A stretch of DNA of 64,000 nt. Origin: Phycisphaerales bacterium PN19_bin_20. GTDB lineage: Bacteria > Planctomycetota > Phycisphaerae > Phycisphaerales > UBA1924. The stretch is from positions 33,387-97,386 of the forward strand of contig JAJOLK010000015.1 in the NCBI GenBank assembly GCA_021173225.1, in the 5' to 3' direction. Positions 46,926 to 54,516 of this stretch are shown piece by piece; the first letter of the stretch is position 1; every line of letters starts with the position of its first letter. The notes beneath the pieces were generated by a model, which was not told the DNA's origin, searched no databases, and worked only from the letters and a program-made list of their open reading frames with translations. A program made the position numbers and the translations under genes.

Positions 46926-48191
46926 ATGACCGCAGACCACGGGCCAGCACGCGCACCGATTGCCGACCACTCGCGCACGCCCCGCGCCTCGGCCAGCGTT
47001 CTCGCCCTGGCCCTCGCCCTGACTCTGGCCCTGCTGCTAACGCCCGGCGTCAGCGCGCGCCAACTCGCTCAGGCACCCGCCGCTGACAGCCGCCCAGCCG
47101 CCGAGTCACGGCCCACCGCCGACAACGTCACCGTGCAAGAGCTTACCCGCATTGCCGGCCACGGCTCAACCGTTCTGCGCGGGATCGGCATCGTCACAGG
47201 CCTTGGCAAGGGCAAAGGTGACAAGGGCTCAGAGCTCGCACTCGCGCGCCCGCTGGCAAAGGTCTACGAGGCCAACGGCAACCCCCTGCCAGACCTTCGC
47301 GAGCTGGCCAAGGCTGAGAACGCCGCCCTCGTCGCACTCGAAGTCGTCATCCCCGCCCAAGGCGCGCAGATGGACGATGAGTTTGACATCCGCGTCACCA
47401 CGCTGCACTCCGCGACCAACCTCGCGGGCGGGCAACTGATGATCTCACCGATCTCAGGCCCGCTCCCGGGCCAGGGCGTCTTCGCGATGGGCGCCGGCAC
47501 CCTCTACCTCGAAGATGCACAGACCCCGACCTCCGCGGTCATCCGCGGCGGCGCGCGAATCGTCCGGCCAATCACGATGCCCGCCATCGTCAGCAGGCTG
47601 ACCCTCACCCTCATGCCGCAGTACCGCTACCACACCGTCTCGGCCCGCATCGCCGAGGCGATCAACGGCGCGCTGAGCGACCCGCAAGACGCCGGCGAAG
47701 ACGCTCAGACCACAGGCAGCGGCCTGAGCCTTGCGCAGGCCATTGACGACACGACCATCGTCGTGCGCATTCCCGACCAAGAGCGCGGCAATGTCCCGCA
47801 GTTTGTCGGCATGATCATGGGCACGCAGGTGACCCTGGGCCTGCTGCAGCAGCCCGCTGAGGTCCGCGTCAACCCGCGCACCGGATCGATTGTCTTTAGC
47901 GGGAACGTTGAGATCTCGCCCGTCGCCGTCAGCCATAAAAATCTGGTCATCACGACCATCATCCAGCCGCCAGCGCAGCCCGGGCGCCCTATCCCCGCGC
48001 CCGCTGGCCCGCAACGCGTCACCGACCGCATGGTCGCGATTGACACCTCAGGCCGCGGCCGCGAGCGGGCCCGAATCCAGGACCTTCTCGCCGCCTTCCG
48101 CCAGCTTGACGTCCCCGTCGAGGACCGCATCAACATCATCACCCAGTTGCACCGCGCAGGCCGCCTGCACGCACGCCTCGTCGTCGAGTAA
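46926..48191 (+). CDS. flgI: Flagellar P-ring protein FlgI, probably leaderless
   Basis: FlgI forms the periplasmic P ring. Start chosen at ATG 46926 (MTADHGPARAPIADHS), not the track ATG at 46917, because the sigma-54 promoter places +1 near 46925 and no SD is present. Signal peptide about residues 24-46 (SVLALALALTLALLLTPGVSA). The P-ring core is clear: 'NVTVQELTRIAGHGSTVLRGIGIVTGLGKGKGDKG', 'ENAALVALEVVIPAQGAQMDDEFDIRVTTLHSATNLAGGQLMISPISGP', 'VVRIPDQERGNVPQFVGMIMGTQVTL', 'PRTGSIVFSGNVEISPVAVSHKNLVI', ending 'DLLAAFRQLDVPVEDRINIITQLHRAGRLHARLVVE'. 421 aa versus ~365 in enterics. Confidence 0.94.
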   Translation: MTADHGPARAPIADHSRTPRASASVLALALALTLALLLTPGVSARQLAQAPAADSRPAAESRPTADNVTVQELTRIAGHGSTVLRGIGIVTGLGKGKGDKGSELALARPLAKVYEANGNPLPDLRELAKAENAALVALEVVIPAQGAQMDDEFDIRVTTLHSATNLAGGQLMISPISGPLPGQGVFAMGAGTLYLEDAQTPTSAVIRGGARIVRPITMPAIVSRLTLTLMPQYRYHTVSARIAEAINGALSDPQDAGEDAQTTGSGLSLAQAIDDTTIVVRIPDQERGNVPQFVGMIMGTQVTLGLLQQPAEVRVNPRTGSIVFSGNVEISPVAVSHKNLVITTIIQPPAQPGRPIPAPAGPQRVTDRMVAIDTSGRGRERARIQDLLAAFRQLDVPVEDRINIITQLHRAGRLHARLVVE

Positions 48192-48229
48192 GCCCACAAC
48201 ATCCGCCCCCTCGCACCCACGACAACACC

Positions 48230-48757
48230 ATGAGCATCGACTTCCGCCAGCTCAGTGAGCGACCCACCCAGCAGCCGCTGCCCGCGCTGACAGGCGCGAA
48301 ACGCACCGCGGCCGAACCCGCCAGCGCCGAGGCCGCGCAGGCCGCACGCCAGCAAGACTTTGCCAGCACACTCGCCGGTCAGCTCAGCGGGCCGGGCGCG
48401 TCAAGGCAGCACGCCGACCCGCGCAAGGCCGCGGAAGACTTCGTTGCCATCGCCCTCATCCAGCCCATCCTCAAGACGCTCCGCGAGAGCGACAAAAGCC
48501 CGCCCCCGCTGGGCCCGGGCCCCGCTGAAAAGCAGTTCCGCTCACTCGCCGACGCGCAGGTCGCACGCCAGATCGTCCGCGGCGGCCGCTGGCCACTGAT
48601 CGACTCGATGGTCCGCACACTCGAGTCTGGCGTCAACGCCCGCGGCACCACGCAGGTCCAGACCGGCTCACCGGCAGACACGGCGCGCCTGGCCGCGCTG
48701 AAGAACGCACCACCACCCGGCGTCACAAGCGCCCCACGCTCTAAGGAGCAGCCATGA
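48230..48757 (+). CDS. flgJ: Rod-binding protein FlgJ (N-terminal domain type)
   Basis: FlgJ caps the growing rod. The 175-aa protein contains only the rod-binding domain (PF10135): 'KAAEDFVAIALIQPILKTLRES' near residue 63 and 'EKQFRSLADAQVARQIVRGGRWPLIDSMVRTLES' near 105, matching the family pattern 'a..Fe...l.qml.smr......f.....e..y.dm.d......ia..gg.Gla......'. The peptidoglycan hydrolase domain of enteric FlgJ is absent, as in many non-enteric bacteria. It overlaps the flgN start by 4 bp. Confidence 0.85.
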   Translation: MSIDFRQLSERPTQQPLPALTGAKRTAAEPASAEAAQAARQQDFASTLAGQLSGPGASRQHADPRKAAEDFVAIALIQPILKTLRESDKSPPPLGPGPAEKQFRSLADAQVARQIVRGGRWPLIDSMVRTLESGVNARGTTQVQTGSPADTARLAALKNAPPPGVTSAPRSKEQP

Positions 48758-49290
48758 ACCACACGCCAGCGTCAACCGTCGCCCCCGCGCCCCGCGCGGC
48801 ACGCGCTCTCAGCCCCGAGCTCGCAGCTCAGCTCGATCTGCTGCTGACCGATCTTGAAACCCACCATCACCAGCAGCTCACCCTGCTTGAGGCGCACCGC
48901 GCCGCGATCGCGCGGGCCGACGGCGACGCTCTGGCCCACTGCGTGCTCGCTCAGCAGCAAGCCGCCGTCCGCCTCAGTGAGCTTGACGACCGCCGCGCCG
49001 TGCTGCTGCGCGCCGCCGGTGCCGTGCCGGGCGTCACCCTTAGCGCACTGTGCGACCGCGCTCCCGCGGGCCTCGCGGCACACCTTCGCCAGCGCGCCAC
49101 CGGGCTGCGGGCCCTAATGACCCGCTGCGTCCGCGCTCAAGAGTCCATCGCCCTCGCCAGCGCATCGCTGCTGGGCCACGCCCGGGGGCTGATGGCCCAG
49201 ATCGCCCGCCGCCTGAGCGAAACAGGCGTTTACGTCAGGCCCGGCCTTGCGCCCACCGCCGCCAGCGGCGCCGTTGATGTCCTGAGCTGA
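48754..49290 (+). CDS. flgN: Flagellar export chaperone FlgN
   Basis: FlgN is the chaperone for hook-filament junction proteins FlgK and FlgL, whose genes follow directly. 178 aa, all helical. The pattern 'LAAQLDLLLTDLETHHHQQLTLLEAHRAAIARADGDALAHCVLAQQQAAVRLSELDDRRAVLLRAAGA' is typical (L..ll..E......Ll.ll..e..al...d...l......k...l..le.le..R..ll), with a further helix 'RARGLMAQIARRLSETGVYVRPG' near the C-terminus. It overlaps flgJ by ATGA and precedes flgK by 78 bp. Confidence 0.82.
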   Translation: MNHTPASTVAPAPRAARALSPELAAQLDLLLTDLETHHHQQLTLLEAHRAAIARADGDALAHCVLAQQQAAVRLSELDDRRAVLLRAAGAVPGVTLSALCDRAPAGLAAHLRQRATGLRALMTRCVRAQESIALASASLLGHARGLMAQIARRLSETGVYVRPGLAPTAASGAVDVLS

Positions 49291-49312
49291 GCGCCATACC
49301 TCCACACCCACG

Positions 49313-49352
49313 CCCACACGCCCACACGCCCACACGCCCACACGCCCACACC
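49313..49352 (+). repeat. 8-bp tandem repeat CCCACACG, 5 units, upstream of flgK
   Basis: Five consecutive units (the last CCCACACC) just before the flgK SD. Part of a class of C-rich simple repeats at several gene boundaries in the window. Confidence 0.85.
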
Positions 49353-49368
49353 GACCGCGGAGCAGACC

Positions 49369-51102
49369 ATGATCAGCAACGCCATGTTCATCGCACGCTC
49401 GGGCCTCACCGCCGGGCAGGTCGGCATGAACGTCGCCGGCAACAATGTGGCCAACGCCGCCACCCCGGGCTACTCGCGTCAAACCTTGGGCCTGGCCCCC
49501 TCGGCCGACCAAGCTTTCGGGCGCGGCCGCATAGGGCGCGGGGTTGACATCCTCTCGATCCGCCGCTCCGCTGACGACGCACTCTCGCAGCGCCTCCGCG
49601 CCGCCATCAGTGACGACGCCGCCGGCAGCACCTCGCGCCAGCGCCTCGGTGAGCTCGAGCGCCTCGTCGGCAGCCTTGATGACTCGGGCCTCTCCACCCA
49701 GCTCGGCGCGTTCTTCAACGCCTGGAGCGGCCTGGCCAACGACCCGAGCCTCACCGCCGCCCGCACCGGCGTGCTCGAGCAGGGCCGCGCCGCCAGCGAG
49801 TACATCCGCACCCTGCGCCGAGACGTCGTCAACCAGCAGCGCGGGCTCGATGAAGAGCTGCGAAACAGCGCTGCTACCGCCAACGGGCTCCTCGGCGAGA
49901 TCGCACGCCTGAACGTCCAGATCGTCAACAACGGCGGGCCCAACGCGGCCGCCCTCCAAGACCGCCGCGACCAGGCCCTTGACCGCCTTGCCGAACTGGT
50001 TGACATCACCACCGTCACCCAAGCCAGCGGGTCGGTCGACGTGCTCATCGGCAGCACCCAGCTCGTGACCGCCGGCCTCAACCGCGGCCTTCGTTACGAG
50101 CAGATCTCCGAGGATGGCGTCGCCGTCCCCACAATTACCACCGCCGACCGCGGCGAGCGCCTCCCCGCCGTCAGCGGGCAGCTTGGCGCGCTGTTGCAGG
50201 CGCGCAAGGATGGCGTCGGCGACACCCTCACCAAGCTCGACGCCGTCGCGTCGGCGCTCATTTACCAGGTCAACCGTGTCTACAGCACCGGCATCAGCGC
50301 CACGCCGGTCACCTCTATGACCTCGACCCTCGCGCTCCCGCTGGCTGACCGCACACTCGCGATCAACGACCCCACCAACTCGACCACTTCTGTCGCCCCC
50401 TTCCCGCCCGGCAGCGGACAGTTGGTCGTCCGCGTCCGAAACGACGCCACCGGAAGCTTCAGCGATGTCGCCATCCCCATTGACCTTGACGGGCTCCGCA
50501 ACGACGGCTCGCCCGGCTTTGACCAAGACACCACCCTCGAATCGCTCCGTGCATCGCTTGACGCGCTCCCCAATCTCGACGCCACCTTCACCCCCGACGG
50601 CAAGCTCAAGATCACCGCCGCCAACGGCAGCAGCTTCTCCTTCGTCGGTGATACCAGCGGCGTTCTGACCACCCTGGGCGTCAACACCTACTTCCAAGGC
50701 TCAGGTGCCGCCGACATCGCCCTCCGCGCAGATCTCGTCGGCCGGCCAGACCTGCTCAACGCCCGAGGCGTGGTCAACGGCAACCTCGACGACGCCTTCA
50801 TCGCACGCTCCGTCGCCAAACTCCGCGACACACAGGTTGCCGCACTCGGCGGCGTCACCCTCGGCGACTCCTGGTCCTCCACTGTTCAGCAGCTCGGCGT
50901 CCGAGTCTCCGCCGCCGGCACGCAGGCCGACGCGTCCAAGGCCGTCAGAGAGAACCTTGAGTCTCAGCGCTCCGCCATCGCCGGGGTCAACCTCGACGAA
51001 GAAGCGATCAACCTGGTCCTCTACCAGACTCAGTACCAAGCCAGCGCCCGCTTCATCAGCGTTATCCAAGAGCTGACCCAGTCGCTCCTTCAGCTTGTCT
51101 GA
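49369..51102 (+). CDS. flgK: Flagellar hook-associated protein FlgK (HAP1)
   Basis: FlgK is the first hook-filament junction protein. 577 aa, the normal size. The N-terminus 'MISNAMFIARSGLTAGQVGMNVAGNNVANAATPGYSRQTL' has the junction signature (ALSGL.A.q..l.v.s.NIaN..t.GYsRq); 'GRGVDILSIRRSADDALSQRLRAA' follows, then 'ELERLVGSLDDSGLSTQLGAFFNAWSGLANDPS' and the C-terminal 'VNLDEEAINLVLYQTQYQASARFISVIQELTQSLLQL', which is diagnostic for FlgK (Gvs.dEE.a.ll..Q.aYqAsa.vi...ne..d.ll). SD GGAG lies upstream of the ATG. Confidence 0.96.
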   Translation: MISNAMFIARSGLTAGQVGMNVAGNNVANAATPGYSRQTLGLAPSADQAFGRGRIGRGVDILSIRRSADDALSQRLRAAISDDAAGSTSRQRLGELERLVGSLDDSGLSTQLGAFFNAWSGLANDPSLTAARTGVLEQGRAASEYIRTLRRDVVNQQRGLDEELRNSAATANGLLGEIARLNVQIVNNGGPNAAALQDRRDQALDRLAELVDITTVTQASGSVDVLIGSTQLVTAGLNRGLRYEQISEDGVAVPTITTADRGERLPAVSGQLGALLQARKDGVGDTLTKLDAVASALIYQVNRVYSTGISATPVTSMTSTLALPLADRTLAINDPTNSTTSVAPFPPGSGQLVVRVRNDATGSFSDVAIPIDLDGLRNDGSPGFDQDTTLESLRASLDALPNLDATFTPDGKLKITAANGSSFSFVGDTSGVLTTLGVNTYFQGSGAADIALRADLVGRPDLLNARGVVNGNLDDAFIARSVAKLRDTQVAALGGVTLGDSWSSTVQQLGVRVSAAGTQADASKAVRENLESQRSAIAGVNLDEEAINLVLYQTQYQASARFISVIQELTQSLLQLV

Positions 51103-51162
51103 TCCGCCCCGCGCAACCCGCCCCTCACCCCGCCCCTCACCCCTCACCTGACCCAGCAACGC

Positions 51163-51180
51163 GCGGCACGCACCTTGCGA
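51163..51180 (+). promoter_or_regulatory. Sigma-54 promoter of flgL
   Basis: GCGGCACGCACCTTGCGA matches TGGCACG-N4-TTGC except for the first T; GG and GC are 10 nt apart. Predicted +1 near 51190, 2 nt before the flgL ATG. Confidence 0.8.
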
Positions 51181-51191
51181 GCGATCATCCG

Positions 51192-53255
51192 ATGGCAATC
51201 CTTCCGGCCAATCTTGCGCGGGTCCCCAGCTTCCTCGCGGCGCAGCTCTCCATCTCCGGAATCAACCGCACCAACATCGGCCTGCTCCGCGTGCAAAACG
51301 AGCTGACCACCGGCAACCGCATCGGACGCATCAGCGACGACCCCATCCGCGCCTCGGGCGTCCTCGCCCTCAATGACCGCCTCGGCCTCACCACCCAGCG
51401 CCTCCAGAACCTCGACCGTGCAAACTCTGTCCTCGGCACCCTTGACCAAGCCCTCAGCGACGCCAATGACGAGGTCGTCAACGTCCGCAACCTCGCCTCC
51501 TCCCAGATCGGCGTGCTCTCTGACCCCGGCCAGCGCGCCGCCATGGTCAGCCAGGTTGACACGGCCATCCAAACACTGGTCAACATCGCCAACCGCAGAA
51601 CCCTCGGGGTCTACCTCTTCGGCGGCTCGACGCCCAGCACACAGCCCGTGATCGCCCAAGACGGCGGCTTCCGCTTCCTTGCACAGGGCAACGGCCTGCT
51701 CGCAGACCTGGGCCTGGGCGACGCCGTGCCGATCACCCTTGGCGGGGCGAACGCACTTGGTGAGCTCTCCGCACGCCAACGCTCTACCACCACTCTCTCG
51801 CCAAACCTCACATCCTCTACACAGATCACCGATCTGCGCGGGGCCCGCGGCCTGGGCGTCACGCTCGGCCAAGTCCGCCTCTCCATCAATGGCAGCCCCC
51901 CGCTGAGCGTTGATCTCACCGGCGCGGCCTCCGTCACCGACGTCGCCGTCCGCCTCACCAGCGCCATCCGCGCCTTCGAGACCTCCACCTCCACCACCGT
52001 CCTTGGCGCGGGCGGGATCAACGTCGTCGGCCAGGGCTTCCTCTTTGACCTCGCCGCCGGTAACGCGCTGGCCTTCACCGACGAAGCCACCTCAACGACC
52101 GCCTCAGACCTCGGCCTCTCGCAGGCCATGATTACCTCGGGCGCGCCCGTCAGCGCCGCGCTGGCGCCAAAGCTCACGTCCGCCACGCCGCCGGGCGCAA
52201 TCCCCGGCCTCACCGTCCCGCTCGGGGTCATCCGCCTGCGCATGTCCGGGCCCGGCGCGTCCAGCTCCGTCCGCGATGTCGATCTCGCCGGCGCCAACAG
52301 CCTTGACCAGGTGCGCCAGCGCATCGAGTCCGCCGGCCTGGGCGCGCGGGTTCGCATCAATGACGACGCCACGGGCCTTGACATCTTCAACGAGGTCGCC
52401 GGACGCACCCTCTCGGTTGAGGATGTTCCCGGCGGTGACCCCACCGCTCAAGAGCTCGGCATCCGCACCTTCTTCGCCGGCACGCCCGTCAGTGCCTTCA
52501 ACAGCGGCCGCGGCGTCAGTGTCATCGACGGCCGCACAAACCAGGCCACCGGCGCGATCGACCCCGACCTCAACACCGATATGCGCGTCACCCTGGGCAA
52601 CGGCCAGTACTTTGACGTAGACCTGCGACCGCAAGACATGGTCAGCGTCCAGACCGTTCTTGACCGCATCAACCAGCAGTTCAATGACTCCGTCGGCTCT
52701 CAGAACAACACCGCCGCCCCCGCCATCGCCGCCGGGCAGTTCAGCGCCGGTCTTATCGACGGCCCCGGCGGGCTGGCCCTGACCCAAACCGTCGGCCCGG
52801 GCACCATCAGCGTCGGGACGCTCAACAACTCGCAGGCCGCCGAGGGCCTCGGGCTCACCGCGCTAACCCTCGAGCCCACCAGCGGCGCGCTGGTTGGGCA
52901 AGACCGCGCGGGCCTTCGCGTTGACAACGTTTTGACGGCGCTGATCGAGCTCCGCACCGCCCTCCAGAACAACAACTCGCCTGGCATCACTCTTGCGGGT
53001 GAATCACTGACCGCCGCCCTCGATCGCCTCCAGTCCGCTCAAGGTACCGTCGGCGGGTTCAACAAGCGTGTTCAGCAGCAGCAGACTCTCGTGACCGATC
53101 AGCAGCTCCTTGATGAAGAGATCAGAACGAACCTGATCGGGACAGACTACACAGAGGCCGCCGTCCGCCTCAACCAGCTCTCGACTCAGCTCGAGGCGAC
53201 GCTGGCGACCACGGCCCGCACCCAGGGGCGGACCCTCTTCGACTTCCTGCGCTAA
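51192..53255 (+). CDS. flgL: Flagellar hook-associated protein FlgL (HAP3), enlarged, probably leaderless
   Basis: FlgL is the second hook-filament junction protein. The flagellin-type N-terminus 'LLRVQNELTTGNRIGRISDDPIRASGVLALNDRLGLTTQRLQNLDRANSVLGTLDQALSDANDEVVNVRNLASSQIG' is typical (ls.G.ri....DDP..a...l.l......q...n...a......e..L......l...r.la), followed by 'LGVYLFGGSTPSTQPV' (the FlgL 'l.g.ylF.G..t...Pf' motif), and the C-terminal 'LIGTDYTEAAVRLNQLSTQLEATLATTARTQGRTLFDFL' is also family-like. The protein is 687 aa, about twice the usual ~310, through a large central insertion (about 130-580). No SD precedes ATG; the sigma-54 promoter puts +1 about 2 nt before it. Confidence 0.93.
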   Translation: MAILPANLARVPSFLAAQLSISGINRTNIGLLRVQNELTTGNRIGRISDDPIRASGVLALNDRLGLTTQRLQNLDRANSVLGTLDQALSDANDEVVNVRNLASSQIGVLSDPGQRAAMVSQVDTAIQTLVNIANRRTLGVYLFGGSTPSTQPVIAQDGGFRFLAQGNGLLADLGLGDAVPITLGGANALGELSARQRSTTTLSPNLTSSTQITDLRGARGLGVTLGQVRLSINGSPPLSVDLTGAASVTDVAVRLTSAIRAFETSTSTTVLGAGGINVVGQGFLFDLAAGNALAFTDEATSTTASDLGLSQAMITSGAPVSAALAPKLTSATPPGAIPGLTVPLGVIRLRMSGPGASSSVRDVDLAGANSLDQVRQRIESAGLGARVRINDDATGLDIFNEVAGRTLSVEDVPGGDPTAQELGIRTFFAGTPVSAFNSGRGVSVIDGRTNQATGAIDPDLNTDMRVTLGNGQYFDVDLRPQDMVSVQTVLDRINQQFNDSVGSQNNTAAPAIAAGQFSAGLIDGPGGLALTQTVGPGTISVGTLNNSQAAEGLGLTALTLEPTSGALVGQDRAGLRVDNVLTALIELRTALQNNNSPGITLAGESLTAALDRLQSAQGTVGGFNKRVQQQQTLVTDQQLLDEEIRTNLIGTDYTEAAVRLNQLSTQLEATLATTARTQGRTLFDFLR

Positions 53256-53278
53256 CGCGCAGGAAACGCTCGATTACG

Positions 53279-53304
53279 ACCGGCGCGCTGCCCAGAGCGC
53301 CGGT
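53279..53304 (+). terminator. Hairpin between flgL and fliW
   Basis: 8-bp perfect stem ACCGGCGC/GCGCCGGT with a 10-nt loop, 23 nt after the flgL stop. No T-run follows, so it may be an mRNA-stabilising or attenuating hairpin rather than a full terminator. Confidence 0.4.
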
Positions 53305-53371
53305 GACAGGATGTCGCCCGGCGGGAGTCGCCGGGGTCTTGAGCGAAATGGGCTTTCAACCGGAGCGCACC

Positions 53372-53824
53372 ATGGAGGTTCGTACCACTCGGTTCGGGAC
53401 AGTGAGCATCAATGAGGACCGCGTCCTGACCCTCCCCAAGGGCATGCTCGGGTTCGGCTCGTGCACGCGGTTCTGCCTGCTTGAGCCCGCCGACGACGCG
53501 TGCTTCTTCTGGCTTCAGTCGCTCGACGACCCGGCCCTGGCCTTCGTCGTCACCGACCCGAACTTCTTCGTGCCCGAGTACTCGGTCCCCATCCGCCCAG
53601 AGCAGATGGCCGAGCTGGGCATCCCGCAGCTCGCCGACGCACAGGTCTTTGTCATCGTCAACAAGGTTGACAACACCCTGACCGGCAACCTCCAGGGCCC
53701 GCTGGTCATCAACACCCTGACCCGCACCGGCGAGCAGTTCGTGCTGGCCGAAAAGAAGTGGACGACCCGCCACGTGCTGCTCCGCCTCAACGCAACCCCG
53801 GGCCAGCAGGCCATGAGCGCCTGA
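53372..53824 (+). CDS. fliW: Flagellar assembly factor FliW
   Basis: FliW binds both flagellin and CsrA and thereby relieves CsrA repression of flagellin translation in Bacillus and Campylobacter. The 150-aa protein starts [63 protein letters not shown], matching the FliW signature (.....FG.i.i.e..il.Fp.GlpGFe....f.l.......pf.wLQS.ed..laF.v..P). '[24 protein letters not shown]' ends the domain (family pattern 'N..t..g.Q.il....y..r'). The ATG 53372 was chosen because GGAG lies 7 nt upstream; the track start adds 23 residues. Next gene is csrA. Confidence 0.95.
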   Translation: MEVRTTRFGTVSINEDRVLTLPKGMLGFGSCTRFCLLEPADDACFFWLQSLDDPALAFVVTDPNFFVPEYSVPIRPEQMAELGIPQLADAQVFVIVNKVDNTLTGNLQGPLVINTLTRTGEQFVLAEKKWTTRHVLLRLNATPGQQAMSA

Positions 53825-54003
53825 CCAGGGCGCCGCGCCCCCGACCAAAACGCAACCGCCACCCAGCCTCGACACGACGACCAACACCCGCCCGACCGCG
53901 CCCAGCGCGCGCGACAGGCACTCACCAAGGGCCATGGATGGCCCGCCGCGAACCGGACCTCGAAGGGCCCGGCCATCCGCGGACACGCACGGAAGGACTC
54001 CCC

Positions 54004-54381
54004 ATGCTCGTGCTCTCTCGCCAGCGCGATGAGACGATCATGATCGGCGACGAGATCGAGATCACCGTGGTTGACATCCGCGGTGACAAGGTCCGTCTGG
54101 GCATCAACGCGCCCTCGCGCATCGCCGTACACCGAAAAGAGGTCTACGAGGCGATCCGCACCGAGAACCAGCGCGCCAGCCAGCTCAGCGAGCCAGACCT
54201 CGCCGGCCTGCGCCCACCACGCGCCGCCCAACCACCCGGACGCGCCGACATCAGCCCAGGGCCCCTGCGTGACCGCACACAGCCACGCCCGGCAGAAGCC
54301 AACCAGCACACCGCTCCACAGATGACCTCGCAGACCGGACCGCCCAGGCTGGGCCGCACCGGCACCGACCCGACCCCGTAA
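54004..54381 (+). CDS. csrA: Translational regulator CsrA with C-terminal extension
   Basis: CsrA is an RNA-binding dimer that represses or stabilises target mRNAs by binding ANGGA motifs in hairpin loops. The 59-residue core [51 protein letters not shown] is canonical, with R6 ('LSR.....I.IGD.I.i.V..i.g..VrlGI.AP....V.R.Ei.e.i'). A further 65 Pro/Gln/Arg/Thr-rich residues, probably disordered, are an unusual extension (usual length 60-75 aa). The ATG 54004 is the family start; the track start is upstream of it. The gene lies between fliW and the first flagellin gene, the arrangement expected for a FliW-CsrA-flagellin switch. Confidence 0.95.
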   Translation: MLVLSRQRDETIMIGDEIEITVVDIRGDKVRLGINAPSRIAVHRKEVYEAIRTENQRASQLSEPDLAGLRPPRAAQPPGRADISPGPLRDRTQPRPAEANQHTAPQMTSQTGPPRLGRTGTDPTP

Positions 54382-54503
54382 CCCGACCCGCAACCACCAC
54401 TCAACAGTCCCGATCCACAACAGACCCGTTCCCCACGCCACGGCTATTTCTCAAGTCAAGGCACCCCCGCCTGACGATCTCAGACTCGCCGTGCATCGCA
54501 GTC

Positions 54504-54510
54504 ACGGAGG
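54504..54510 (+). promoter_or_regulatory. Flagellin 1 ribosome-binding site with CsrA core motif
   Basis: ACGGAGG 6 nt before the ATG. The same 7-mer occurs at the same place before flagellins 2 and 3, and contains ACGGA, a match to the CsrA core ANGGA. Confidence 0.65.
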
Positions 54511-54516
54511 ACTCGC

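Noticed and set aside
49313-49352. CRISPR array before flgK
   Set aside because: Eight-bp units without spacers; a simple tandem repeat. The same holds for the 14-bp array at 46773.
54448-54475. Sigma-54 or sigma-28 promoter for flagellin 1
   Set aside because: GGCACCCCCGCCTG lacks the -12 GC, and the TCAA...CGAT spacing does not match the other flagellins; no box was good enough to list.
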